64,000 nt of DNA from Rhizomys pruinosus (taxonomy: Eukaryota > Chordata > Mammalia > Rodentia > Spalacidae), in contig VZQC01000258.1 of the NCBI GenBank assembly GCA_009823505.1, positions 1,680,036 to 1,744,035 on the forward strand, written 5' to 3'. Each line of letters starts with the position of its first letter. The first letter of the stretch is position 1. The translations under genes were made by a program, and so were the position numbers. Below are positions 33,294-44,310 of the stretch, piece after piece. Under the pieces are notes generated by a model. The model worked only from the letters and a program-made list of their open reading frames with translations, had not been told where the DNA came from and did not search any database.

Positions 33294-35783
33294 ACTGCTT
33301 TCATGAAGATGTCTTCTTCAATTTCCTTCGTTAAGAGTTTAAAATTTTTGTTGTAGAGATTGTTGGTGTCTTTGGTTAGGATTGGGCTTGGGTATGTTAT
33401 TGTTTTTGAGGCTATTGTGACTGGGAAGGTCTCCTTGAATTCCTTCTCCAGTTGCTTGTTCTTGGCGTAAAGAAAGGCCATTGATTTTTTTTCTAGGTTA
33501 ATTTTGTATCCTGCCACTTTGCTGAAGCTGTTAATTGTTTCTAGGAGTTTCCTGGTGGAGTTTTTAGCATCCCTTAAGTAAACAATCATATCATCACCAA
33601 ATAGGGATAGCTTGACTTCCTCTTTTCCAATTAGTACTCCTTTAATTTCCTTTTCTTGCCTTATTGTTCTAGAAAGTTTCCAGCACTATATTGAAGAAGA
33701 GTGGTGATAGGGGGCAGCCTTGCCAAGTTCCTACCTTTAAAAGGAATGTTTCTGTCATTTCCCCATTTAAGATGTTTATTGATTTTCATATGTTGAACCA
33801 TCCCTGCATCTCTGGTATGAATCCAACTGGGTCATGATGGATGATATTCTTGATGTGAGTCTGTATGCGATTTGCCAGTATCCTGTTTAGAATTTTGGCA
33901 TCTGTGTTCATTAGGTAGATGGGTCTATAGTTCTCCTTTTTAGTTGTATCTTTGCCTGGTTTGGGTAATAGAGTGATGCTGACTTCATAGAAGGAATTTG
34001 GGAGAATTCCCTCTGTTTGTACCCTTCTAAACAATTTCCGTAATAATGGTTGTAGGTCTTTTTGAAATGTTTTATATAATTCTGCCATGAAACCATCTGG
34101 GCTTGGGCTTTTTTTAGTTGGGAGGTTTCTTATTACATTTTCAATTTCTTCATAAATTATGTGTCTGTCTAAGCTGTAGATCTCTTCTTGGTTGAGCTTT
34201 GGTGATGCCCAGGATTTCAGATATTCATCGATTTCTTCTAGGTTTTCAAACTTGGTAGAGTTTAGGTTTTTGAAGTATTCCCGTATGATTTTCTGGATCT
34301 TTTCCTTGTCTGTTGTGATATTTCCTTTTTCATCACAGATTCTATTGATTTGGAGTTGTTCCTTCTTTCTTTTTCGTTAACGGGGCTAGAGATCTCGCTA
34401 TCTGTTTATTCTTTCAAAGAACCAACTTTTGGATTCATTGATTTTTTTGTATTATTTTCTTTGTTTTTATTTCATTCATTTCTGCTCTGATTTTTGTTAT
34501 TTATTCCTGTCTGTTGCATTTAAAGTTCATCTGTTGTTGCCTCTCGAGTGCTTTTAGCTGCAGTGTTAGATCATTCACTTGTGCTCTTTCTGTTTTTCTA
34601 ATGCAGGCACCCAGGGCTATAAACTTCCCTCTTAGTACTGCTTTTAAGGTATCCTATAGGTTTTGTTGTGTTGTATTGTCATTATCATTCAGTTCAAGAA
34701 TGCTTTTTATTTTATTTTATTTCTTTATTTATGTGTATGGATGTACTGTCTGCATGTAGGTTTGTGCACCCATGTCGTGCAATGCCGCAGAATTCAGAAG
34801 AGGGTGTCAGATTCCCCTAGAACTGGAGTTCACCTGAAATTGGAGTTACAGAAGGTTCCTAGCTGCAATGTGGGTGCTGGAGATTGAACCTGGGTCCTCT
34901 GCAAGAGCAGTAGGTACTCTCAACTGCTAGGCCATCCCTCCAGGCCCCCCAAGAGTGCTTTTATTTCTTTCTTTATCTCTTTCTTAACCCATTCATTATT
35001 CAAGAGTGTGTTGTTTAGTCTCCATGTGTTCTTGTAGGCAGTAGGGCTTATCCTGGTGTTGATGTTGAGCTTTACTGCATTGTGGTCTGATAGAATGCAT
35101 GAAATTATTTGAATCTTTTTGTATTTGTGGAGGTTTCGTCTGTGTCCCAGTTTGTGGTCAATTTTGGAGAATGTTCCATGGGGTGCTGAGTAGAAAGTGT
35201 ATTCTCTCATATTAGGGTGGAATATTCAGTAGATGTCTGTGAGGTCCGTTTGGTGTATCATATCATTCAGTTCAGATGTCTCTCTGTTTATTCTTTGTCC
35301 TGTTGACCTGTCCAAAGGGCTCAGTGGGGTATTGAAGTCCCCTACTGTGAGTGTACTGGGGTTAATCTGCGCCTTGTGGTCCTGGAGAATTGTCTTTATA
35401 AAGTTTGGTGCACCAGACTTTGGTGCATATATATTCATAATTGTGAAATCCTCATGGTCAATTGTTTCTGTGATAAAAATGTAATGGCCTTCTTTGTCTC
35501 TTCTGATTTCTTTTACTTTGAAGTCTATTTTGTCTGATATTAAAATAGCAACACCTGCTTTCTTTTTGGTAACATTTGCTTGGGATATTTTTTTCCATCC
35601 TTTCACTTTAAGGTGGTGCCTGTCCTTGAAGGTAAGATGTGTTTCTTGTAGACACAATATTGATGGGTTCTGTTTCCCAATCTAATCTCCCAGTCTATGT
35701 CTTTTGATTGGGGAATTTAGTCCATTAATATTTATGTTTATGACTGATAGGATTGTGTTGCTTCCTTTTGCCTTATTATCCAT
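33294..35783 (-). pseudogene. L1 ORF2, antisense, 3' third missing (broken)
   Basis: Read on the minus strand from the ATG at 35783: endonuclease with C-L-Q-E-T-H and G-D-F-N-T-P motifs (35226-35657), a B2 insertion (34708-34949), frameshifts, then RT (33786-34088, N-Y-R-P-I) and the F-G-D-D-M-I box (about 33583-33600). It stops near residue ~780-equivalent at 33294; the C-terminal third and 3' UTR are absent. Truncation at the 3' end is not what target-primed reverse transcription produces, so a later deletion or rearrangement is likely. Confidence 0.9.
34708..34949 (-). mobile_element. B2 SINE in antisense L1
   Basis: Antisense B2 with AT-rich end (34710-34735), body 'cagaagagggtgtcagattcc' and head ending 'gccatccctccaggcccc'. 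The near-identical direct repeats caagaatgctttt/caagagtgctttt at 34695-34707 and 34950-34962 mark the insertion. Confidence 0.9.
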
Positions 35784-35834
35784 TTGCAGTTTTGGTTTAG
35801 GTTTTTGCTTCTGCAGTTATGCTTTTATTGATTT

Positions 35835-36918
35835 CTCTTTCTAGGTGCCTGGGGATGGTGGCTCCTTTCTTCTGTCCTTTGAATTGCTTCAAGTATTCTC
35901 TGAAGAGTTGGTTTTCCAGACGTGTATTCTTTCATCTTGTTTATGTCATGTTAGGTTTTTCTCTCTCCTTCAACTATAATCGACATTTTTTCTGGGTATA
36001 GTAACCTGGGTTGGCATCTATTGTCCTTTAACACTGGAAATGCTTTGCTCCATGTTCTTCTTGCTTTCATAGTTTGCACTGAGAAGTCAGTTGTATTTCT
36101 GATAGGTTTCCCCTTATAGGTCACTTGTTGTTTTTCTCTTGAGGCTTTAAGGATTTTGTCTTTGTTTTGGTAGTTCTAGACACATTTTAAAATGTGTCTA
36201 GCATTTTAACTATGATGTGGAGTGGAGAGTTTCTTTTCTAATCTTGTTTGTTTGGAGTTCTATGTGCTTCTTGTATTTGTATTGGTTTGTCTTTTTTTAG
36301 TTTCAGGAAATTTTCATCTATTATTCTGTTGAAGATATGATCAATACCATTCTCTTGGGATTCTTCTCCTTCTTCTATTCCTATGATGCAGAGGTTTGAT
36401 CTTTTCATAGTGTCCCACAGTTCCTGGTTGTTCCACTTTTGTGTATTTTTAAATTTTTCATAATCTTTACTTGAGGTTTTTAGTTGTTCTGTGTTATCTT
36501 CCAGGTCTGATATTCTTTGTTCTGCTTCCTCCATTCTGCTTCTGAGGCTTTTTCCATTCCTTTCCTCTTGATTGGATGAGTGTTTGATTTCCTTTTTCAT
36601 TTCCTCTTCTGATTTCTTTAGTATTTCCACTTCCTGTTGGAGCTTCTCAATCCCTTCCTGTAGCTCTTTGCTTCGCTGGTTGGTTTCCTTATCTTTTTCA
36701 AAATGGGATCTTTTCGGTGTTTCCGCTTCCTTCTTGAGTTCTTCATTCTCTTTACTTAATTGTTTGATTTGCTCTTTATAATCTTGCATTTCTTTAAGTA
36801 TGTTCACGATTGTGTTTCTGATATCTGTGTCCTGGGCCATCCCCAGGGGAATCCCACTGTAGGAATCTTCCATAGGGTTGGTAGAGCTTGGTGTGGGATT
36901 TTCCAGCACCTTTCCCAC
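35835..36918 (-). pseudogene. L1 ORF1, antisense (partly open)
   Basis: Minus-strand frame from ATG at 36918 is open for 226 codons (to 36238). It covers the N-terminal region, the long Glu/Lys/Gln coiled coil (about residues 40-135) and the start of the RNA-binding domain (W-N-N-Q-E-L-W... R-S-N-L, I-I-G-I-E-E-G-E-E). A stop then truncates it; the C-terminal domain continues in other frames to about 35840. This is the best preserved ORF1 in the window and a good reference for the other copies. Confidence 0.9.
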
Positions 36919-37318
36919 ATTGTCTCTTCTTCATGTTCCTGGCATATGGGCTTCTCCTTGCCTGTATTCCAATGTGAGTCCCAAATGCCTCTTCACTGTG
37001 TTGAAGGCTTGCTTTGCTTGCCTCCTTCAGATGCCTTTGTAATCCCAGTTGGTGGAGGGGGTGGATGCACTTTGGCCCGTGCCCCAGTACCTGCACTTCA
37101 GGTGGTCTTGGGAGATCTCCAATCTCAAGACTCACAGAACCCCACCTTTTATACCACCTGGGACGATAATTCTGCCCCCACAGCCACAAAAGCTGATTAA
37201 GCCTAAAACAACTAGATTAACTAGATTAAGTCAAACAACAATCCACCTTGCTGAAGCACCCAGCTCCTACCTACCTACCTGCACTTCAGGTGGTCTTGGG
37301 AGATCGCTGATAAATATC
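36919..37318 (-). promoter_or_regulatory. L1 5' UTR, antisense, 188-bp monomers
   Basis: The block 'ctgcacttcaggtggtcttg' begins at 37091 and again at 37279 (period 188 bp). On the minus strand this is the 'ccacctgaagtgcag' monomer, the same type as at 28.73-29.0 kb. A short tether separates it from ORF1. Confidence 0.75.
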
Positions 37319-37385
37319 TATCTCTTTTACTAGACATTTTTAGACATGATTTTTTTGGGTTTTGGGGGGGTGTGTTTTGGGAGGG

Positions 37386-37790
37386 GTTGTTTTGTTTTGT
37401 TTTGTTGAGATAGGGTCTCACTGTAGCCCCAGCTAGCCTAGAACTTGCTGTGATGCCAGGGGAAGAGAGAAATCATCTCAAAGCAAGAGTGATAGTTCAT
37501 CATTTAGTAGAAAGAGGACATCAAGAAGGAAGAAAAATCTCTTTGCTCCTAAACTTATCAAGCCCCATGGCCATCTTCATAGCCTTAGTTGACAAAATTT
37601 TGAGTCCTCTCAGTCTCCTGATCCTAAGCTGACAAAATCTGGAGTCCTCTCAGTCTCCTGATGCTAAGAATCCATTTCCAAGTGACAGGAAAGTCAGGAA
37701 GAGTTTCAGGCTGGCCTCAGTCTCATAGAGATTCACCTGCCTCTGCTTCCTGAGTGCTGGTATTAAAGATATGTACCAGCACACCCAGCC
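37386..37790 (-). mobile_element. B1 SINE halves separated by ~255 bp
   Basis: 37386-37452 is the antisense 3' half of a B1 ('gagatagggtctcactgtagcc'). 37708-37790 is the antisense 5' half ('aggctggcctcagtctc', 'cctgagtgctggtatta', 'caccaagcacacccagcc'-like). The intervening 37453-37707 is not B1 and contains a 40-bp tandem duplication. Confidence 0.65.
37590..37668. repeat. 40-bp tandem duplication
   Basis: Units at 37590-37629 and 37630-37668, each starting 'tgacaaaat' and containing 'gagtcctctcagtctcctga'; they differ at about four positions. Confidence 0.9.
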
Positions 37791-37799
37791 CAGACATAT

Positions 37800-38400
37800 T
37801 TCAATACATTTTTGTCAATTGAACGTAAGGCCTGTCTCCTAAGGAGGGAACACACATCTGGTACTGTAAGCCAGGTCAACCCTCAGTGGCAGAGGAAGTT
37901 ATAGGCCCCAGTGGCGAGGGGCCTATAATTATTTTATATGACTGTGATGTCCCTATGAAAGTAGCATCCACGCATTTGCGTTTGCACCCATAGATTAAGT
38001 TGTTATGATGGTCAGTATTTGTTTAAATGTTTGTGCTTTGTTCTATTTGTGTTTTGTTAGTAGGAATAAATAATAGATCCCTGAAATGAGCCAACAGTCC
38101 CTTGAGAACAAAAGATGAGCAGACTTGATAGATTGATTTCTCATCACATAAGAAAAAGAAAAGAGAAGAAAAAGTTCTCTCTCTCTTCTTCCCTCCCTCC
38201 CTCCCTCCAAGACCCAGGAACCCTTGGGAAGAGGTAGGCAGAATAGATTGTAAGGGTCAGTGGGAGGAATGGGTAGGTTGTAAGGTGGGTGGTCCTCCAA
38301 AAAGGACAGATTTTGACGTTGAAGATTTTTCTCATGCATCCAATGCTTTCTCATCCCCAAGAGCTCCTGCTTTTCTGAGACTATGAACTTGACTGGTTCT
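37800..38400. other. Unassigned, possibly ERV-derived
   Basis: Contains 'cagtggcgaggggcctataat' and a (CCCT)n run (38191-38208), with no gene. It resembles internal sequence of an old LTR element but I cannot assign it. Confidence 0.3.
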
Positions 38401-38775
38401 TCTAAAGTAAAGGGAGGGACCAGAAGTCCAACCAACTAGACAGACAACCTTGACTGCATAAGGGGGAGGGGCTGGAGGCATATAAAAGGACACCACACGT
38501 TGGTGGCTGGTTCTCCCCATTTTGCTATCTTGGGTGCAGGTCAATGAGTCCATGGTGGAACTCTGGATGGACATGAGAGGAAGAAAATCACTGGCTGGCC
38601 TGTAAATGATATCTTGTCCCCAGTCACTCTGTAAGCAAGCCTGAGTAAACTTATTAGACTTCCCTGGACTGTGGTTCAGAGAGCCTTTCCTTGTTTGCTG
38701 TGGGAACCTAGGGGTGGAGGAAATGGGACACCATGTGTATGGGTACCTCCCAGAAGGAATCTCTGCAACAGTTGG
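38400..38775 (+). mobile_element. LTR-like promoter block
   Basis: Has a strong TATA box (TATAAAAGG at 38481-38489) ~30 bp upstream of an R-like region, then 'gagtaaacttatt' and a U5-like end 'ctctgcaacagttggtagtccc'. Layout fits an ERV LTR in the sense direction. No confirmed ends or target duplication. The 156-codon minus ORF here is a shadow. Confidence 0.4.
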
Positions 38776-38789
38776 TAGTCCCACCATCC

Positions 38790-38940
38790 CCTTCAAGGAC
38801 ATGCCTCTAATAAGCTAAACCCTCCCACTGTGTCCAACTTCTAAAGCATCTGTAGCATTCTAAAGTCCCAGTAGCATCAAGCTGGTGTCCAAACTTTTAC
38901 AACATGAGACTTTGGGGGACATTTATCCAAACCACTGCTA
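38790..38940 (-). mobile_element. MaLR-like LTR fragment
   Basis: Antisense MT/ORR-like pieces ('ctaaaccctcccactg', 'gagactttgggggacatttatccaaacc'). Short and diverged. Confidence 0.45.
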
Positions 38941-39320
38941 GTTTTCATTCAGGACACTGACATTCACTAGCTGCTCTTAGATAAGGAGGATTGACAAAGA
39001 AGTACTTTATGGAAACTGAGATGCTTTGAGAATTATTCTGAGAATGGCTATCTTTCCATTCATTTGTTAATTGCTTTTCTAACTATTGTTAATAATGATT
39101 AATGTTAACTTTCATGCTCTGCTGTTTATCAGATTCTTCTGGGTCCCTCTGTTTCCAGACTATGGAAAACACTTCACCCTCATGCTTCACTGAAAGTTGA
39201 AAATATTGATTCATAGAACAACTTTAAAAGTCTGAGCCCCTAATTATCTGGATCTGGTCCATGTAATCTTACTTTTTGTATTGACTCTCTTTGAATCTGT
39301 GGATTAGTCTTTAATTAAAT
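38941..39320. other. Unassigned sequence
   Basis: No recognised repeat or gene. Confidence 0.45.
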
Positions 39321-39339
39321 AAAAAGTTAAATTGTGTAA

Positions 39340-39493
39340 GCTGAACATGGTGGCACACGCCTTTAATCCTCGCATTTGGGAGGCAGAGGCAGGCGGATCT
39401 TTGTGAGTTCAAGGCCAGCCTGGTCTACAGAGAGAGTTCCAGGACAGCTGGGGCTACAGGGAGACCCTGTCTTGAAAAGACCAAAAAAAAAAA
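39340..39493 (+). mobile_element. B1 SINE with target duplication
   Basis: Complete sense B1 ('gctgaacatggtggcacacg' to poly(A)), B box 'gagttcaaggcc'. The 19-bp direct repeats at 39321-39339 and about 39494-39512 (AAAAAGTTAAATTGTGTAA) are perfect, indicating a fairly young insertion. Confidence 0.95.
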
Positions 39494-39512
39494 AAAAAGT
39501 TAAATTGTGTAA

Positions 39513-40021
39513 AGTAAAAATTATGTTCCACATTCTATCCTGAGGTTCCTAAGACTGAACCTTGTGTGTTTACCAATGGAAACACTCGGTAGAGGGGTCC
39601 TCATTCTCAATCCATTACTGCGCCCCCCACCAAGTTTACTCCTGACAATTTTATCAGAGAAACCAGTACATTCTATACTTTTCAATATAAAACCTGTTTC
39701 CAAATCATACATATCCTAGAATTTGCTTTTCCTAATGTATATGATTTCTGTCTCTTAAAGTTGAAATTATATGAAGCTTAGAGTTTGAAAAGCAAAAAGA
39801 ATAGAGTTCGCTTTTCCTAATTTACTTCAATTTATATACTTTAAGCTATCCACCCTAAATAGCATATAGCAATAAAAACTAATTAAAGCTATAAGTAACT
39901 ATGAACATGAATCATAATAGCATAATAATTGAGTTACAGAGTAAATCTCAAAATATGATATACTTCATGCTATATATAAAGCTAAAATAACTATAATTAA
40001 AATATATAATTTTTAGGGTTA
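39513..40021. other. Unassigned AT-rich sequence
   Basis: No recognised repeat or gene. Confidence 0.45.
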
Positions 40022-40026
40022 GTCAT

Positions 40027-40432
40027 TGTTCTAGTTTCTCCTCAATTGCTGAGACAAAACACTCTGACCAATTCCAACTTGGAGAGGAAAAGATTATTTG
40101 CCTCACATCTCCTGGGTCACAGTTCATCACTTAGGGAGCCCACCATAGGAACTCAGGGCAGGAACCTGGAGGCAGGAACTGAAGCACAGGCCATGGAGGA
40201 ATGCTGCTTACTGGCTTGCTCCCCTGGCCCATGCCCAGCCTGCTTTCTAATACTGTATATAACAACCTGCCTAGAGTGGCACCACCCACAATGGGCTGGG
40301 CTCTCCCACATAACTCAACAATCAAGACAATACCCACAGACCTAGCCACAGGCCAGTCCAATGGAGCCAACTCCCTAATTGAGGCTCCCTCAACCCAGGT
40401 GTATCAAGTTGACATTAAAGCTATCCAGCACA
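40027..40432 (-). mobile_element. Solo LTR, MaLR/ERVL-like, with target duplication
   Basis: 406 bp. On the plus strand it begins TGTTCTAG and ends CCAGCACA, with perfect 5-bp flanks GTCAT at 40022-40026 and 40433-40437. Its content ('ggcaggaacctggaggcagg', 'gcttactggcttgctcccc', 'caatgggctgggc', 'tcaagttgacatta') matches a common rodent LTR that I cannot name with certainty; the element is oriented right to left. Confidence 0.8.
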
Positions 40433-40718
40433 GTCATATATACAAATGCAGTAAAATTATCAAAAAAAAAAAGGTTAAACATGGGTTCCTGGCTACTAAT
40501 GACCATACCTGAGAAGAGACTAGAAGATGAAATAGGAAAGTTAAAAATATTACTAGATAGAGGTTATTGTCAAGACCTGGTATCAGGGTGACAGATTCAT
40601 AGATGCTCCTTGAATTATAATAAAATTAAAATATTAGCTTTGAAAAAATTTTTTAAATTAAAATATATTTAAAATACCTATATCACTCTGTACATCAGCC
40701 AGAATAGATTCAAGAAAG

Positions 40719-41075
40719 CAGAGAAGAGACTATGGAGATAGCTCAGCAGATAAAGCAGTTGCTCAGCAGGTAAAGCAGTTACTTAGCAGGTAAAGCAGTT
40801 GCTGTGCAGCATTCACACAAATGTCAGACAGATATAGCCACTCTCCTGTCATCCCAGCATTTGGAAAGTAAGGATATGGAATCCCTGAAGCAAAGTGGCT
40901 AATTGGTGAGCTCTAGGTTCAAATTAGAGATCCTGCCTCAATGTATAAGGTGGAGAGCAATGGAGGAAGTTACCCAATGGCAACCTCAGGTATCCACACA
41001 AATGAACATATGTGCATGCACATCTACACACACATACATGCATGTACGCACACCACATCCATGCAAAAAAGAAAA
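40719..41075 (+). mobile_element. B4-like SINE with triplicated head
   Basis: ID/tRNA-like head, B1-like middle and CA-rich end ('cacatctacacacacataca'). The head contains three tandem 20-bp units at 40741-40760, 40761-40780 and 40781-40800 ('gctcagcagrtaaagcagtt'). Confidence 0.6.
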
Positions 41076-41124
41076 ATAAATCAGAGAATTTAACATAGGG
41101 AGTTGGTTAAGTGCTTAGGGATTA

Positions 41125-41292
41125 CAAAACAAAGAGAATAGTGCTAGCACATGCTTTTAGTCCCAGCACTCTGTAGGCAGAGGCAGAAAGTTCCCTGTGA
41201 GATGGAGGCCAGCCTGGTCTGCATAGCAAATTTCAGGCTAGCTGGGGCTACAGGGAGAATCTGTCTCAAAGAGAAAAAGAAAAAAATAAAAG
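41125..41292 (+). mobile_element. B1 SINE
   Basis: Sense B1: 'gcacatgcttttagtcccagc', 'aggcagaggcagaaag', 'gaggccagcctggtctgca', 'gctggggctacagggaga', A-rich end. Confidence 0.85.
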
Positions 41293-41780
41293 AGACCCTG
41301 AAGGTAGCACATGCATAATGACTATAGTGATCAACTGCCTAAAACTAGAACAAAAAGAAAACATTAGAATTACCAAATGTTAGAAGAGCTTCAGAGATCT
41401 GAGGAAGAGAACCCAGCCAGCCAGTCCTGTTCCAGCAGAGGAGATACAATAAAGCACATCCTTACAGTGCCTGGGCCAGGGCCATGCAGCAATAATAGTG
41501 ACATTTTGGAACTGCAAACCAAGCAGAAAAATAGTCCTTTCTTCCCACCTCCTAGTCTCTCAGCAGTTCCTCTTTATAGAACCTAATCAGAAAATGGCTA
41601 GCCAAATCCCAGTTACAAAGACACAGGTTTGGGCCCTGAGAAATAATGGCCAGAATATACCATGCAACAACCCGGAATCTTGAACCCAACAGCAATGTGT
41701 TTTCTTCACATTCTCCACGTGTTGTGCAGGTATTTGGGGGCCTTTGTTCATCATAACTGGTCAAGGAATCTTACAGAAAC
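41293..41780. other. Unassigned sequence
   Basis: Short overlapping ORFs (41377-41586, 41498-41683) without any recognisable domain. No repeat seen. Confidence 0.4.
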
Positions 41781-41784
41781 CCTG

Positions 41785-42119
41785 TTTGTTAATAGGGAGT
41801 CTCAATGAGAGATCAACTGTTTAGATTAAGTTGGCCTGTGGCATGTTTATAAGGTATCTTCTTGATTAAAAGATTTGATGTGGGAAGATACCAGTCCCTG
41901 GATTTGGGGCCCAGACAGTATAATAAAAAGAAGAAGGTAAGCTAAGCATTGGCAAACATGCATGCATTCAATCTCTGCTCTTGACTGTGGCTCTGTCTAG
42001 CTGCTTCAAATTCCTGCCCCTTGACTTCCCCACAGTGATGTACTGTAACCTGAACCTTTCTCCCCTAAACTGCTTTTGTCATAGTATTTTATCACAGCAA
42101 CAAAAGTGAAGCTAAGACA
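41785..42119 (+). mobile_element. Rodent LTR (ERVL/MaLR-like), sense
   Basis: Pattern of a rodent LTR: 'ctgtttagattaagttggcc', 'gatgtgggaagatacca', 'gctaagcattggcaaacatgc', 'ttgacttccccacagtgatg', ending 'gtattttatcacagcaacaa...gaagctaagaca' at 42119. No clear target duplication. Confidence 0.6.
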
Positions 42120-44310
42120 CTCTTGATCACCACTGCGGAAGAAAGGACATGAGAAGGATGGTACACCTGATTCTAACATTTCTGCTCAGAATGATAAATT
42201 CTGTGTGCCTGATTGCTTCAAACTGCAAATTATTTGGGAAGGTCAAACTGCACATTATTTGAGAAGGTAAATGAAGATCTGTAGCCTTCTGGTCACACTT
42301 CTTCAACCAAAACAAACCAGGTTGCCATGCCAAATTTCAGAGGGCAAACTTCTTAGTCTAGCCATTTACCCAAAAGGCCAAAAACCAGAAATGTTTGATG
42401 AATAGATGTACCAAGTAAGTTAACAAAAATGGTTCATTCATGGATAAATAATTAGAATGCATTGCAAACCCCAGATTATAAATACTCTGAGTCCCTAAGG
42501 TATTTTAAAAATCTACCATATCACTCTGTAATACTAAATGTATATTCCATAGAATCCAGCTTCGAAGAACTTTTAATAACTAAGAGTGCAGAATCTCAAC
42601 ATTACACTCATGCCTGAAATGTGTCTTAGCCAGTCCAGATTGCCTTACTATCTTTATGCTGGTTAAGAGCAGAAGGGATGGCAAGAGGCAAGCCTTTCCA
42701 TGCTTCCCTGCCTCTTCTAAGATACCTATTTTAGGATTCCTGGCAGGCAGCATAAACTGTCTTCCATTCTGTGTACCTGAATGATTCAAGGATACAGGCC
42801 AAATTGAAAATTTTTAGAGAAGAAAAATGAAAATCTCTACCTCAAAAATTAGTCATGCAGAAAGATACCTGGAGATTCAAATGAGTAAGACTTGATTCAT
42901 TAAGGTGATACAAGCTTATTGCTGAAACCAGATAGAAACATATGGTCTTTCAGAGGTTCAAGAAGTAACTCATGGCCACAGTTGAGAGTGTTGTATAAGG
43001 ACCTGGCTGACCAACAATCCTATAACTACTGCCAAAATGTAGCAACTAGAACTTGAAATTAAACCTGTTTGAAATATTACCCTCATTACAGACAGGTCAA
43101 GAAGACCAATATTGCAATTCCAGTCTTATTTCTCATGCACAGGACTTTCACCTTGCACTGTTATACTGCTTTCTTTGAATCTGCTCAAAGTGTCTTTAAG
43201 ACAATTTGTTCTCTGGGTATACATGGTGCTAAAGTCAAGTCAAACCAAACACTTGTGTGTGCTAACTCATCTCAAAATGGGCCTTGCTGAAGCAAGCTCA
43301 GACTATTAAAACTCCAAACCCACCCCTGCACCTGAAAATAGACTTGAGAATTCTATACAATAGGAGAGGAGTTGCTACAGCCAAAGGAATGCTGATATAT
43401 CCTGACACCTCTCAACCCCATTTCTACTTCCAGACAACTTTAATTCTCAGTCTATTTATAAACATCAATCCTATGCCATTATCTTTCTACCTAATTATTT
43501 TTCCAAACAGTAGGTGTGTCTCGGGTGCTACGTTAGGCAAGACGCTGGTGGATGATGGAAACTCAGTTCAAACTGACTCACAAACCTGAGGGAGTATCTG
43601 GCATGACTAGATCTAAAAGTCCAACAGCACAGTCAAGAATCTGCCCTTACACCTCTCCTTTACTTGGCTGCATTCTCAAATAGAATTTTCCATGGTGGAA
43701 GGAAAATTATCGACCAGCTCCAGCTCTGTTCTACCCAGGTAGGCATCCCAGCAGAAGAGCCCACAACTCCTTCCCACCATTCCAAGGGGGTTAGGGCAAT
43801 AAGACCCTCAATGACCAAATCCTGAGCAATAGAAACTGAAGAAGCCATGGAAAAATCCTTAAGCCAAAGACAGAGTCAGCTTTGACAATAATATCTGAGC
43901 TGAGAGTGTTAAGGAGTAGATACACACAAAAACAATAAGAAATGGATGCATGCACAAAAATAATTTTTAAAATATGCACATTATATGACTTCCAGAAATT
44001 ATGACTTGCAGATGCAGATGACACTAAGAGTCTCAGGTTATGTTCAGTCACTCTGAGACCATTCAACAACACAAATATGTAGCAAAAAAATTTGACGATA
44101 CACCAAAGCAAAAACAGATTTACTCTGCTTTATTTTTAATGTGATGGGAGAATAGATGAGAAAAAAATGAGTGGATGAAAAGAGGGAAGGAGGAAGCTGG
44201 AAAAGGAAGAATGCTGAGTGCTGACTCGTTGCATAGCCTAAAGGAATTCCAAGAGTCTAGGAATGGAGGAAATATACCTCAACACAATGAATAACAAACC
44301 TATCACCAAT
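42120..44310. other. Unassigned 2.2-kb stretch
   Basis: The longest stretch without an assigned repeat. Several ORFs of 60-106 codons on both strands, none with a recognisable domain. No SINE, LTR or L1 body recognised. Confidence 0.4.

Noticed and set aside
28727..37318. Twin-priming inversion as origin of the opposed L1 pair
   Set aside because: Twin priming gives one element whose inverted 5' part precedes its own 3' part. Here the sense element is complete with its own duplication and the antisense one has its own promoter.
38332..38802. 156-codon minus-strand ORF
   Set aside because: It overlaps an LTR-like promoter block on the other strand and shows no domain.
41377..43589. Candidate exons in 41.4-43.6 kb from several 60-106 codon ORFs
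   Set aside because: No recognisable domain, no consistent splice pattern and composition like neighbouring intergenic DNA.
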